NCBI RefSeq assembly: GCF_007655005.1
Contig: NZ_SZVW01000004.1
Location: forward strand, 186,001 to 250,000
DNA: 64,000 nucleotides
Source: Streptomyces tibetensis
GTDB lineage: Bacteria > Actinomycetota > Actinomycetes > Streptomycetales > Streptomycetaceae
Direction: 5' to 3'
Position numbers and translations under genes: made by a program. Under the pieces are notes generated by a model that worked only from the letters and a program-made list of their open reading frames with translations, made no database searches and was not told the origin of the DNA. This document shows positions 49,977 through 58,920 of this stretch, one piece after another. How positions within the stretch are numbered: position 1 is the first letter of the stretch; each line of letters begins with the position of its first letter.

Positions 49977-50468
49977 ATGACGTACCGGGTCTGTTTCGTC
50001 TGCACGGGCAACATCTGCCGCTCGCCGATGGCCGAGATCGTGTTCCGCGCGCGGGTGGCTGAGGCCGGTCTCGACGAGCTGGTGGAGGTCGACAGCGCCG
50101 GTACGGGCGGCTGGCACGAGGGCGACGGCGCCGACCCGCGCACCGTGGCCGTCCTCGAGGACAACGGATACCAGGGCGGCCACACGGCCCGGCAGTTCCG
50201 GTCGTCGTGGTTCTCCCGCCTCGACCTCGTGATCGCCCTCGACTCCGGCCATCTCGGGGCCCTGCGCCGCCTCGCGCCCACCGAGCAGGACGCGGGGAAG
50301 GTACGGCTGCTCCGCTCCTACGATCCCGCCGCCGGCGACGACCTCGACGTACCGGACCCCTACTACGGGGGCATGGACGGCTTCGAGGAGTGCCTTGAGA
50401 TGGTGGAGGCTGCGAGCACCGGTCTGCTCGCCGCAGTGCGCGAGGACGTGGAGGGACAGGTGGCATGA
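49977..50468 (+). CDS. low-molecular-weight protein-tyrosine phosphatase
   Basis: A 163-residue LMW-PTP. The P-loop VCTGNICRSP (~8-17) has the Cys nucleophile and Arg, and the general-acid Asp is in PDPYYGG (~125). S. coelicolor PtpA, of the same class, affects secondary metabolism; whether this is that gene is likely but not proven. It overlaps the next gene by 4 bases (ATGA) and follows the membrane gene by 6, so the three form one operon. Confidence 0.92.
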   Translation: MTYRVCFVCTGNICRSPMAEIVFRARVAEAGLDELVEVDSAGTGGWHEGDGADPRTVAVLEDNGYQGGHTARQFRSSWFSRLDLVIALDSGHLGALRRLAPTEQDAGKVRLLRSYDPAAGDDLDVPDPYYGGMDGFEECLEMVEAASTGLLAAVREDVEGQVA

Positions 50469-51691
50469 GTGATTCCGCGACGGGTGCCGGAGGTGGCGGG
50501 CCAGCTGCCGCAGATGACGCGTCGGGGGCCGCGGGCCAGGTGACGGGCCCCGCCGACCCGGCCGCCGCGGGCGCCGGTGACGGCACGCGTGCGGTGCGGG
50601 CCGGGCTGCCGGAGCCGGTCAAGCACGAGCCCACCCTGCCCGGCCCGGTGTTCGCGGCCCACTTCCATCTCCCGGGCGACCCGACCGGTCCCTACACCTA
50701 CGGCCGCGACGAGAACCCGACGTGGACGCTGCTGGAACGCGCCGTCGGCGAGCTGGAGGCCCCCGGCCGGGACGGCGCCGAGACGCTCGTCTTCGCCTCG
50801 GGCATGGCGGCGATCTCGGCGGTGCTCTTCTCCCAGCTGCGCACCGGCGACGCGTGTGTGCTGCCCGACGACGGCTACCAGGCGCTGCCGCTGGTCCGCG
50901 CTCAGCTGGAGGCATACGGCATCGAGGTGCGCACGGCGCCCACCGGCGGGGACGCCCAGCTCGACGTCCTCGACGGTGCGCGGCTGCTGTGGATCGAGAC
51001 TCCTTCCAATCCCGGGCTCGACGTGTGTGACATCAGGCGGCTCGCCGAGGCGGCACACGCGCGTGGTGCCCTGGTCGCCGTCGACAACACCCTCGCGACA
51101 CCGCTCGGCCAGCGTCCGCTGGAGCTCGGCGCGGATTTCGCGGTGGCCAGCGGCACCAAGCAGCTCACCGGCCACGGCGATGTCCTCCTCGGCTATGTGG
51201 TCGGCCGGGACCCCGAGGCCATGGCGGCCGTGCGCCGCTGGCGCAAGATCGTCGGTGCGATTCCCGGACCCATGGAGGCCTGGCTCGCGCACCGTTCGAT
51301 CGCGACGCTCCAGATGCGGGTCGACCGGCAGAGCGCGACAGCCCTGACGGTCGCGAAGGCGCTGCGCGAGCGGCCCGAGGTGGCAGGGCTGCGCTACCCC
51401 GGACTGCCCGACGACCCCTCCCACGAGATCGCCGCGCGGCAGATGCGGCGCTACGGCTGCGTCGTGTCGTTCACGTTGCCCACCCGCGCGCGTGCCGACC
51501 GGTTCCTCGACGCGCTGCGCCTCGTGGACGACGCGACGAGCTTCGGCGGGGTGCGGTCCACGGCCGAACGGCGTGGCCGCTGGGGCGGAGACGCGGTGCC
51601 GGAGGGCTTCATCCGGCTGTCGGTAGGCGCCGAGGATCCCGAGGACCTGGTGGCGGATGTGCTGCGTGCGCTGGACGAGTCGGCCGCCTGA
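50465..51691 (+). CDS. cystathionine gamma-lyase/synthase family PLP enzyme
   Basis: A 408-residue enzyme from ATG 50465. The PLP lysine lies in SGTKQLTGHGDV (~232), and YGRDENPTW, ETPSNPG and VDNTLATPLGQ are Cys/Met-metabolism PLP enzyme motifs. The first ~50 residues are Ala/Gly-rich. It likely makes cysteine from cystathionine, or degrades sulphur amino acids. A strong terminator follows at 51702-51740. Confidence 0.87.
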   Translation: MSDSATGAGGGGPAAADDASGAAGQVTGPADPAAAGAGDGTRAVRAGLPEPVKHEPTLPGPVFAAHFHLPGDPTGPYTYGRDENPTWTLLERAVGELEAPGRDGAETLVFASGMAAISAVLFSQLRTGDACVLPDDGYQALPLVRAQLEAYGIEVRTAPTGGDAQLDVLDGARLLWIETPSNPGLDVCDIRRLAEAAHARGALVAVDNTLATPLGQRPLELGADFAVASGTKQLTGHGDVLLGYVVGRDPEAMAAVRRWRKIVGAIPGPMEAWLAHRSIATLQMRVDRQSATALTVAKALRERPEVAGLRYPGLPDDPSHEIAARQMRRYGCVVSFTLPTRARADRFLDALRLVDDATSFGGVRSTAERRGRWGGDAVPEGFIRLSVGAEDPEDLVADVLRALDESAA

Positions 51692-51701
51692 CCACCCCCA
51701 C

Positions 51702-51740
51702 GGACGGTCCGAGCCTCCCCCCTCGTGGCTCGGACCGTCC
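51702..51740 (+). terminator. 13-bp hairpin terminator
   Basis: GGACGGTCCGAGC and GCTCGGACCGTCC are perfect inverted copies with a 13-base loop, 11 bases after the PLP-enzyme stop. Confidence 0.75.
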
Positions 51741-51783
51741 CCCGGTTCCGCGCGCAAGAACCGCGCGACCAAGGCTAGTTGAC

Positions 51784-51818
51784 TCTCTGTCAGTGTCCAA
51801 TCACAGTAGCGACAGAGA
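51784..51818. promoter_or_regulatory. inverted repeat in front of LysR gene
   Basis: TCTCTGTC (51784-51791) and GACAGAGA (51811-51818) in an AT-rich stretch; probable operator of the LysR regulator encoded just downstream. Confidence 0.45.
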
Positions 51819-51885
51819 CCTATCGACTTATTTATAGTTGGGCACGGCCAGGGCAGGGAGCAGGGGCCGAAGAGGGGGGTGCGCG

Positions 51886-52791
51886 GTGGATCTGGCCTTG
51901 CTGCGGACCTTCGTGACCGTGCACCGGGCCGGCTCCTTCACCCGCGCCGCCGCCCTGCTCGGCCTCTCTCAGCCTGCTGTCACCTCGCAGATACGGACGC
52001 TGGAACGGCAACTGGGCCGCCCTCTGTTCCTGCGACAGGCCCGTGGCGTGACCCCGACGAGCATCGGCGACGAACTCGCCCACAAGGCCGCACCTCATCT
52101 CGACGCCCTGGTGGAGATCACCGAGACCGGCCTCGACGACGACTCCTCCTTACGGACGCTGCACCTCGCGGGTCCTCCGGAGTTCACCGCCGAACGAGCC
52201 CTGCCCGCCCTCACGGAGCTGACCGGCGAGGACGGCCAGGGCTTCGCCCTGCGCGCCTCCTTCGGGACCGCCGAGGAAACGCTGGAAGGGCTTTCCGCCG
52301 GGCACCATGATCTGGCCATCAGCACGGCTCAGCCACGCGGCGCCCTGCTCACGGCGACTGCGCTCTGCGACGAGGAACACGTTCTGGTCGCCGCCCCGCG
52401 CTGGTCCGAGCAGCTCGGGACCGGGCAGCCCGACTGCGGGCCGGAACCGGCCCTCGACAAAGTGCCGGTGGTGGAGGTGCACGAGTCACTGCCGTTCGTC
52501 TCCCGCTACTGGGCCTCCGTCTTCGACTCGCATCCGGCCGCCCCGGGCACCGTGATCGTCCCCGACCTCCGTGCGGTCCTGGCCTGCGCGGTCGCCGGCG
52601 CAGGCCTGGCGGTGCTGCCCCGCTATCTGTGCGCGGCAGCGTTGGAGCGGGGCGATGTCGTCGCGCTGCACGAGCCGGCGGTGCCGCCGCTTCGGACGTA
52701 CTTCCTGGTCGTCCGGACCGGGACGCTCGCGATGCCCCATATCGCGCGGGCACACGACTGGCTGCTGCGGTCCTCGGCCGACTGGTGCTGA
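51886..52791 (+). CDS. LysR-family transcriptional regulator
   Basis: A 301-residue regulator from GTG 51886 with GGGGGG upstream. The winged HTH DLALLRTFVTVHRAGSFTRA and LGLSQPAVTSQIRTLE is typical; the effector-binding domain spans ~88-295. The PLP-lyase gene lies upstream on the same strand, and no divergent target gene is present. A sulphur-amino-acid role is possible but not shown. Confidence 0.92.
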   Translation: MDLALLRTFVTVHRAGSFTRAAALLGLSQPAVTSQIRTLERQLGRPLFLRQARGVTPTSIGDELAHKAAPHLDALVEITETGLDDDSSLRTLHLAGPPEFTAERALPALTELTGEDGQGFALRASFGTAEETLEGLSAGHHDLAISTAQPRGALLTATALCDEEHVLVAAPRWSEQLGTGQPDCGPEPALDKVPVVEVHESLPFVSRYWASVFDSHPAAPGTVIVPDLRAVLACAVAGAGLAVLPRYLCAAALERGDVVALHEPAVPPLRTYFLVVRTGTLAMPHIARAHDWLLRSSADWC

Positions 52792-52887
52792 GGCGCTCGG
52801 AGACGCGCGCCGGGGTGCACTGACGTGAGGTGTGGGCGCTCGGGGCCGTTCCTCACTCTGGGAGCTCGACCGGTGACGTTTCGCGAT

Positions 52888-52901
52888 GTTTCACGTGGAA
52901 C
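52888..52901. other. near-parS site upstream of NUDIX gene
   Basis: GTTTCACGTGGAAC, one change from perfect parS, 22 bases before the NUDIX ATG. Confidence 0.6.
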
Positions 52902-52922
52902 CAGCCGGGCCACATTTCACTC

Positions 52923-53405
52923 ATGACCGTCCGACCCGTGGTCAAGCGCACCGCCCGCGCCGTTCTGCTGGACGGTGCCGACCTGATCCTGATCAAGCGC
53001 ACCAAGCCGGGTGTGGATCCCTACTGGCTCACCCCTGGTGGCGGGGTCGAGCCCAGTGACTCCACCGTCGTCGATGCCCTGCACCGTGAGGTGTACGAAG
53101 AGCTCGGCGCGAAGATCTCCGATGTGGTGCCCTGCTTCGTGGACACCATGGAGCACATCGGAGAGGACGGCGGCGCGACCGGGGTGAAGGTGCAGCACTT
53201 CTTCGTCTGCCGTCTGGAGTCCATGGACCCCTCTCTGCGTCACGGCCCCGAGGTGGACCAGCCGGTCGGCGAGTACGAGATCGTGCGCGTGCCCTTCACC
53301 CGGGTCGGAATCGCCTCCGTCCATCTCGTGCCGCTGTCGCTGCGCCACTACCTGGACGGCAACATCGAGGGCGTGCTCGCCATGCACGCGCCCGACCTGG
53401 GCTGA
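52923..53405 (+). CDS. NUDIX hydrolase
   Basis: A 160-residue protein from ATG 52923. The NUDIX box is GGGVEPSDSTVVDALHREVYEELG (residues ~39-62; the consensus GX5EX7REUXEEXGU fits). It hydrolyses nucleoside diphosphates linked to other groups; the substrate is unknown. Its stop lies 9 bases from the convergent globin gene's stop. Confidence 0.9.
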   Translation: MTVRPVVKRTARAVLLDGADLILIKRTKPGVDPYWLTPGGGVEPSDSTVVDALHREVYEELGAKISDVVPCFVDTMEHIGEDGGATGVKVQHFFVCRLESMDPSLRHGPEVDQPVGEYEIVRVPFTRVGIASVHLVPLSLRHYLDGNIEGVLAMHAPDLG

Positions 53406-53414
53406 GACGCCTGA

Positions 53415-55031
53415 TCAGCTTCCCGCCGCGACCAGTTCCTCGACGGAGTCGTGCCGTATGCGGTCCGACGGGATACCGATGTCCCGCAGGGCGTCCACAC
53501 CGCTGCGAATCATCCCGGGCGGGCCCGAGAGGTAGGCATCGAACTGGTCCCACGGCCCGTAGGTGCGTATGGCGTCCGGCAGCTGAAGGTGCGCCTGCTG
53601 GTCGATGATCGCGCGGACCGAGAGCCAGGGGTGGGTCTGCTGGAGGCGGAGCATGGTGTCGATGTCGTACAGGTCGTGGTCGGTGCGGGCACCGTAGAAG
53701 ACCTCGACCGACCGGCGGTCCCCGTGCTCGGCGACATCCTCGACCAGGGCCTTGATGGGCGCTATACCCGTGCCGCCGCCCAGGCAGAGCAGGCCGTTGT
53801 CGGTGGTGTGGTCGACGGTCATGGAACCCGCGGGCGGGCCGAGCCGGATGATGTCGCCAGGGCGGGCGCGGTGCACCAGGGCGTTGGAGACCCAGCCGGC
53901 CGGTACGGCCTTGACATGGAACGACAGCAGACCGTCGGACCGGGGCGCCGACGCGAAGGAGTAGTGCCGCCAGATCCGCGGCCACCAAGGCGTCTCCACA
54001 CTCGTGTACTGCCCGGCGAGGAACGGGTACGGCTGGTCGGGTCGGACGGTGACCACCGCGACATCCGGCGTTCTCAGGTCGTGCGTGACGATCTCGGCGT
54101 ACCACCAGGCCGGGGCACGTAGTTCGTCCGCGGCCGCCGCGTCGATCATGACTTGGGAGATCGTGGTGTAGGCCCGGATCCAGGCCGCCTCCATCTCCGC
54201 GTTCCACACCCCGGCGGCGTACTTGCTCAACGCGCCGATCAGGCACTCGCCGACGGCCGGGTAGTGCTCGGGCCGCGTCCCGTACTTGCGGTGGCCCCGG
54301 CCGAGTTTTTGCAGGTAGTCGACGAGGACGTCCTTGTTGTCGATGTGCTCGGCGGCCGTGAGCAGCGCTCTGAGGAGCCGGTCCCGCTGGGTGTCCATCG
54401 CGGCGGGGAACAGCGACCGCAGATCGGGATGGCGGACGAAGAGCAGGGCGTAGAAGTACGACGTGACCTTGTCGGCAACCGGCGCGACCTCGGCCATGGT
54501 GCGGCGGATGAGGAGGGCGTCAGGGGAGCCCTCTTCGGCCGGTGCGGTGGCGTCCGGACTCGAGGGCGGCGCCGGTGCGTGTTCCTGGGCGGAAACCCGC
54601 TGTTCGGGGAGAGTGCGGGGCGGGTCAACGGTGGAGGCGAAGGGCGTCGGGGTGAGCGCCGTGGGGGCGGGGCCCGGCGACGAGACAGTGGGGCCGGACG
54701 CAGCGGCGGGGGACGGAGCGTGCTGTACGGCCGGAGAGGCGGGCGTGGGTATCGCCTCCGGATGTTCACGCCCTTGTTCGGGCCCATCGGTGCGTGGGCT
54801 GCCGGATGGCGAACCGGGGGGCCCGGGTTGGGCGTCTGCCGGTGCTTCCGGGACGGGCCCGGGCCTGCCCACCGGGCGTATCGTGGCCGGTCGACGCGCT
54901 TCCGCCGTGCTGTCCGGCGAACCGGCGGCGTCGCTTTCCGGTGCTGCCGTCGGGTTCTTGCGGGGTGTGAACCAGTCGCCCCCGCCGCCAGAAGTGCCGT
55001 TGTCGGCCGACGTGGTGGTCGGAGCGTCCAT
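53415..55031 (-). CDS. globin-FAD/NAD reductase with long disordered N terminus (flavohemoglobin-like)
   Basis: A 538-residue protein from ATG 55031 (GCGAGG upstream). Residues ~1-170 are Pro/Ala/Ser/Gly-rich and probably disordered. The globin domain (~173-300) carries the heme-pocket region GRGHRKYGTRPEHY with the proximal His. The reductase domain has FAD motif RHYSFASAP and NAD(P) motif LGGGTGIAPI. This is the layout of flavohemoglobins (NO dioxygenases), but with a long N-terminal extension not present in Hmp. A shorter start near the globin domain is possible. Confidence 0.88.
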   Translation of the reverse strand: MDAPTTTSADNGTSGGGGDWFTPRKNPTAAPESDAAGSPDSTAEARRPATIRPVGRPGPVPEAPADAQPGPPGSPSGSPRTDGPEQGREHPEAIPTPASPAVQHAPSPAAASGPTVSSPGPAPTALTPTPFASTVDPPRTLPEQRVSAQEHAPAPPSSPDATAPAEEGSPDALLIRRTMAEVAPVADKVTSYFYALLFVRHPDLRSLFPAAMDTQRDRLLRALLTAAEHIDNKDVLVDYLQKLGRGHRKYGTRPEHYPAVGECLIGALSKYAAGVWNAEMEAAWIRAYTTISQVMIDAAAADELRAPAWWYAEIVTHDLRTPDVAVVTVRPDQPYPFLAGQYTSVETPWWPRIWRHYSFASAPRSDGLLSFHVKAVPAGWVSNALVHRARPGDIIRLGPPAGSMTVDHTTDNGLLCLGGGTGIAPIKALVEDVAEHGDRRSVEVFYGARTDHDLYDIDTMLRLQQTHPWLSVRAIIDQQAHLQLPDAIRTYGPWDQFDAYLSGPPGMIRSGVDALRDIGIPSDRIRHDSVEELVAAGS

Positions 55032-55620
55032 GGTGTGCCTCGCCTCGAGCATCTTTCGGTCGGTCTGCGCACTTCCGAAGTCGGAAGGTGCCTGCTTCCC
55101 CCGTGGACGGTCTCGTTCCCATCCTTGTCGCGGCCAATGCGGCCACATTCAACCCGTATTCCGGCTCCGTACGGACAAGTAAGGCGAGAGTGTGACATTG
55201 GCCGCAGTGACTCTCATCGAGCTTCCCACCCGCCTGGCCGCTTCTGGCGTATACCCGGAAACGTGGGTCTTCGATCTCTCCGTCCCGTTAGGCTGCATTG
55301 CCCTGCGCTACCCCATACGGGACGGGGCGTCCCGTCCCGGATGCGAACCGGACTCGACCCTACCGGCCACTGCCGTGCACACAAGTCCCCCCTCCTCTCG
55401 TCACGAATGCGGGCAGGACGCGAATCGCCGAGTCCGTCAACCCTGGGGCGGGAAGGTCCCGTTCAGCGTTTCGGTCGGGCGTCCGGCGTTCTTACCTGTT
55501 TCACGTGAAACATCCGGCACCGGCCCCCTGCTGTCGGGGCGGCGACAACTGGCCAAAAGCTCGTACGTCTCCGCTGAAACAGGTGGACGTCAGGGGCCCT
55601 CGTCGGACAGCCTGACCTGC
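55032..55620. other. 589-bp intergenic region with parS
   Basis: This region lies between the divergent globin and acetyltransferase genes. It holds one perfect parS (55498-55511). Reading frames extend through it on both strands but look non-coding. Confidence 0.5.
55498..55511. other. parS (ParB-binding site), perfect
   Basis: Perfect GTTTCACGTGAAAC with the outer T...A of the 16-mer on both sides, in intergenic DNA. Confidence 0.92.
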
Positions 55621-56484
55621 GTGCCGACTCCTTCCCTTGCCTCCTTGCCCATCCGCCGTCTGACGCTCCGCGATCTGGCCGCCTGCGCCGACTTGTCCGA
55701 GGACCGGGGGTGGCCACGGGAGGAGCACAAGTGGGGCTTCCTCCTCACGGCCGGAAAGGGCTACGGCATCGACGACCCCGAGGGTGGCCTGCTGAGCGCC
55801 TGCGTCGTCACCGAGTACGGACCGCAAAACCCCGCCCTCGCCGCGATCGGCATGGTCCTGGTCGCCGGACGGCATGCCCGGCAGGGCGTGGGACGCCGGC
55901 TGATGCGTCACGTCGTCTCGGCGATGGGCACCACGCCGCTCACCCTGCACGCGACGCCGAACGGCCGCCCCCTCTACGAGGAACTCGGCTTCAAGGTCAC
56001 AGGGCGGGCCGAGATGGTCCTCGGGCACTTGACTCCCGGTGGACCGGAGCCGGAGGTGGCCACCCGCGCCGCGACCGCCGAGGACCTCACCGCCATCCTC
56101 CGTCTCGACGAGCAGGTCTTCGGGAGCGACCGCACCCACATCGTCACCCGGCTGCCGGCCTTCGCCGACCAGTTGCGCGTGGCCGAGGACGGCGGGCAGA
56201 TCATCGGGTACGCGGCCGCCTGGCCCAACATGGACACCCACGTCGTCGGGCCGCTCATCGCGCGCGACACATCGGTGGCCCAGGCTCTCATCGCCTCCCT
56301 GGCCGCCCGCACAGACCGTCCCCTGCGCACCGACATCGACGTGCGTCACGAGGAACTCCTCGCGTGGGTGAAGGAGCGCGGCCTGCAATCCGTCGCCTTC
56401 AACTCGGTGATGGCCTACGGGATCGCCGAGCTGCCCGGCGACTGGAGCCGGCGGTTCGCGCCGGTCACGGTCGCGGCGGGCTGA
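55621..56484 (+). CDS. GNAT-family N-acetyltransferase, double-domain
   Basis: A 287-residue protein, start GTG 55621 (no strong ribosome site; a TTG at 55645 is an alternative). The first GNAT domain (~10-140) has the acetyl-CoA loop GRHARQGVGRRLMRHV; a second GNAT-like region (~145-275) lacks a clear acetyl-CoA loop. This resembles double-GNAT proteins in actinobacteria. The substrate is unknown. Confidence 0.82.
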   Translation: MPTPSLASLPIRRLTLRDLAACADLSEDRGWPREEHKWGFLLTAGKGYGIDDPEGGLLSACVVTEYGPQNPALAAIGMVLVAGRHARQGVGRRLMRHVVSAMGTTPLTLHATPNGRPLYEELGFKVTGRAEMVLGHLTPGGPEPEVATRAATAEDLTAILRLDEQVFGSDRTHIVTRLPAFADQLRVAEDGGQIIGYAAAWPNMDTHVVGPLIARDTSVAQALIASLAARTDRPLRTDIDVRHEELLAWVKERGLQSVAFNSVMAYGIAELPGDWSRRFAPVTVAAG

Positions 56485-56554
56485 CGAGCCTCGATACGAC
56501 GACGTCGGCACCCCGAGAACAGGGAACCGGCGTCGTCGCGCCGCAGGGGCCGGT

Positions 56555-56976
56555 TCAGGCGAAACCTCCACGGCGGCCGTGGCGAAGCCGTGGATCCTGC
56601 TCCGGGGCGCCGCCGCCGACGCCTATCGCGCCGATCAGCCGGCCGTCGCGGTGCACCGGCACGCCTCCGGCGATGAACAGCAGCGGCCGGTCGAGCGCTG
56701 TCGGCAGCGTGTGGAAGAGGCCTCCGGGCTGCACCGCGTCCACCAGGTCGGCGGTGGGCGCGTTCAGCTGGAGGCCGTGTAGGCCTTGCGGGTGCTGGTC
56801 TCACCGGAGATCAGCACGGCTCGGTCGTCACGCCGGAAGGCGAGCAGCTGGCCGCCCGCGTCCAGGACTGTGACGCTGACGGTGACGCCTGCGGCCTCGG
56901 CGGCACGGTAGGCCGCGGCCACGAGGATGTCGGCGTCCTGAGTGGTCAGCGGGGCGACGGCGGTGGTGGTGCTCAT
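56555..56976 (-). pseudogene. GlcG/HbpS-family (DUF336) heme-binding protein gene, frameshifted
   Basis: From ATG 56976 the frame reads a typical GlcG/HbpS protein (ADILVAAAYRAAEAAGVTVS, LDAGGQLLAF, STRKAYTA) then hits TGA at 56764. The next frame continues it (LQLNAPTADLVDAVQPGG then GVPVHRDGRLIGAIGVGGG) to 56555. One missing C in GCCTCC (near 56769-56774) restores the join. Near the C terminus, EQDPRLRHGRRGGFA also departs from the expected DHGFATAAVE-like end, suggesting another compensated indel. A sequencing error is possible. Confidence 0.75.
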
Positions 56977-57043
56977 GAAGAGGTTCTCCTGAAGGACTTA
57001 CCGTCGTTCCGGATCGTGGGGCCGGTTGGGGTGTGGATGTTGC

Positions 57044-58252
57044 TCAGTGGCGGACAGCAGCGCGCTGCTCGGCCGGTGTGGCTACCGTGACGACGGTGCT
57101 GGGACCACCGGCGCGACGCTCCAGGGCGGCCGAGAGGAAGGCCAGGACCAGGGCACCGGCAGCCAGGGCGGCACCGACCCAGTTGGGTGCGGTGTAGCCG
57201 AGGCCCGTCGCGATCACCAGGCCACCGAGCCAGGCGGAGAGCGCGTTGCCGAGGTTGAAGGCGCCGATGTTCACCGCGGAGGCCAGGGTCGGGGCGCCGT
57301 GCGCCTGGTCGAGAACGCGCTTCTGCAGCGGCGGCACGGTGGCGAAGCCCAGGGCACCGATCAGCGCGATGGTGATCGCCGAGAGCACCTTGTCGTGGGC
57401 GGTGAGGGTGAACAGAGCCAGGACGACGGCCAGGGCACCCAGGGAGACGTACAGCATGGGCATCAGGGCGCGGTCGGCGAACGTGCCGCCGACCAGGTTG
57501 CCGCCGACCATGCCGAGGCCGAAGAGGACCAGCAGCCAGGTGACGGAGCCGTCGGCGAAGCCCGCGACATGGGTCATCATCGGCGCGATGTACGTGATGG
57601 CGGCGAAGACACCGCCGAAGCCCAGGACGGTCATGGCCATCGCCAGGAGGACCTGCACGTTCTTGAACGCGGCCAGCTCATGTCGCAGACGCGCGCCCTC
57701 CGCCTTGGGCATGTCAGGGACGAGCCGGGCGATGCCGGCCAGGCCGACGACGCCGAGGGCGGCGACGATGCCGAAGGTCACCCGCCAGCCGACGGACTGC
57801 CCGACGAGCGTGCCCAGCGGGACACCGACGACGTTGGCGACGGTCAGACCGGTGAACATCATCGCGATGGCACCGGCCTTCTTGTCCGGGGCGACGAGGT
57901 CCGCCGCGACGACCGACCCGATGCCGAAGAAGGCGCCGTGGGCCAGTGAGGCGACGATCCGGCCGATCAGCATGACGGAGAAGGCGGGGGCGAGTGCCGA
58001 GAGCAGATTCCCCAGGATGAAGAGGCCCATCAGCAGCATCAGCATCCGCTTACGGGAGATCTTGGTGCCGAGCACGGTCATCAGCGGCGCGCCGAACATG
58101 ACGCCCAGCGCGTAGCCCGTCACCAGGTAACCGGCGATGGGGATGGAGACCCCGTAGTCGGACGCGACCTCGGGCAGCAGGCCCATGATCACGAATTCCG
58201 TCGTTCCGATCCCGAAGGCCCCGATCGCGAGGGCCAGAAGCGCGAGAGGCAT
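57044..58252 (-). CDS. MFS transporter (DHA1, AraJ/Cmx-like)
   Basis: A 402-residue twelve-helix exporter starting at ATG 58252. It opens with ALAIGAFGIGTTEFVIMGLLPEVA, the family start, and has the MFS motif A region (GTKISRKRML) and RxxxGxxxG-like segments. It belongs to the drug:H+ antiporter 1 group of sugar/chloramphenicol exporters. It is divergent from a MarR regulator gene with a TTGCAG/CTACAA site between, so it is probably repressed by that MarR. Confidence 0.9.
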   Translation of the reverse strand: MPLALLALAIGAFGIGTTEFVIMGLLPEVASDYGVSIPIAGYLVTGYALGVMFGAPLMTVLGTKISRKRMLMLLMGLFILGNLLSALAPAFSVMLIGRIVASLAHGAFFGIGSVVAADLVAPDKKAGAIAMMFTGLTVANVVGVPLGTLVGQSVGWRVTFGIVAALGVVGLAGIARLVPDMPKAEGARLRHELAAFKNVQVLLAMAMTVLGFGGVFAAITYIAPMMTHVAGFADGSVTWLLVLFGLGMVGGNLVGGTFADRALMPMLYVSLGALAVVLALFTLTAHDKVLSAITIALIGALGFATVPPLQKRVLDQAHGAPTLASAVNIGAFNLGNALSAWLGGLVIATGLGYTAPNWVGAALAAGALVLAFLSAALERRAGGPSTVVTVATPAEQRAAVRH

Positions 58253-58306
58253 GGAGGGTTACCTTCCCAGATGATTGCAGGAGCGCCTAGCTTGCGTCCA
58301 CAATAG

Positions 58307-58325
58307 TTGCAGACGCGGGCTACAA
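58307..58325. promoter_or_regulatory. candidate MarR operator
   Basis: TTGCAG-N7-CTACAA is an imperfect inverted repeat in the 141-bp gap between the MFS and MarR genes. Related half-sites (ATTGCAG at 58274, CAATTGCGG near 58338) occur on either side. Confidence 0.5.
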
Positions 58326-58393
58326 GCAAACGCCGTCAATTGCGGTTCTGCTCTATCCTGGGTGTCAGCCGCTCCGGGACGGAGGAAACGCCA

Positions 58394-58858
58394 ATGACAG
58401 CGACGGACCCCGCGCTCACCGCTCTCGCCCAGAGCTGGTGCGCCCTCTCCCTGCTCCATGGGAGGATCGAGGCCAGCATCGAGCGCGCCCTGCAGGCCGG
58501 GCACGACCTCAGCGCGCGGGAGTACTCACTGCTGGACGTGCTCAGCCGGCAGCACGACGGCGACGGGGGCCATCTGCAGATGAAGCAGGTCGCCGACGCG
58601 GTCGTTCTCAGCCAGAGCGCCACCACGCGCCTGGTCACCCGGCTCGAAGACCGGGGCCTCCTGGAGCGCTACCTGTGCCCCACCGACCGCCGGGGCATCT
58701 ACACCAACGTCACCCCGGCGGGCCTCGAGTTGCTGGAAGCGGCGCGTCCGACCAATGACGCCGCCCTGCGCGAGGCTCTCGACGAAGCGGCGAAGAACCC
58801 CGAGCTGGCACCGCTGGTCCGAGTGGTGGAGACGCTGAAGGCTCCGGTGCCCGCATAG
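58394..58858 (+). CDS. MarR-family transcriptional regulator
   Basis: A 154-residue protein from ATG 58394 with GGAGG upstream. The winged HTH spans ~35-110 (LSAREYSLLDVL, QMKQVADAVVLSQSATTRLV, TRLEDRGLLERY). It is divergently arranged with an MFS exporter gene, the classical MarR layout; ligands are usually small aromatic compounds. Confidence 0.9.
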   Translation: MTATDPALTALAQSWCALSLLHGRIEASIERALQAGHDLSAREYSLLDVLSRQHDGDGGHLQMKQVADAVVLSQSATTRLVTRLEDRGLLERYLCPTDRRGIYTNVTPAGLELLEAARPTNDAALREALDEAAKNPELAPLVRVVETLKAPVPA

Positions 58859-58920
58859 GGCACCCGAGTACGGCCGACGTGCGGCGTCTGCGCACCGCCG
58901 ACTGTGCGTAAGGTGCGTTC

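Noticed and set aside
55192..55620. Upstream extension of the acetyltransferase frame to GTG 55192
   Set aside because: The added 143 residues read through a parS and intergenic DNA and resemble no protein; GTG 55621 fits the domain.
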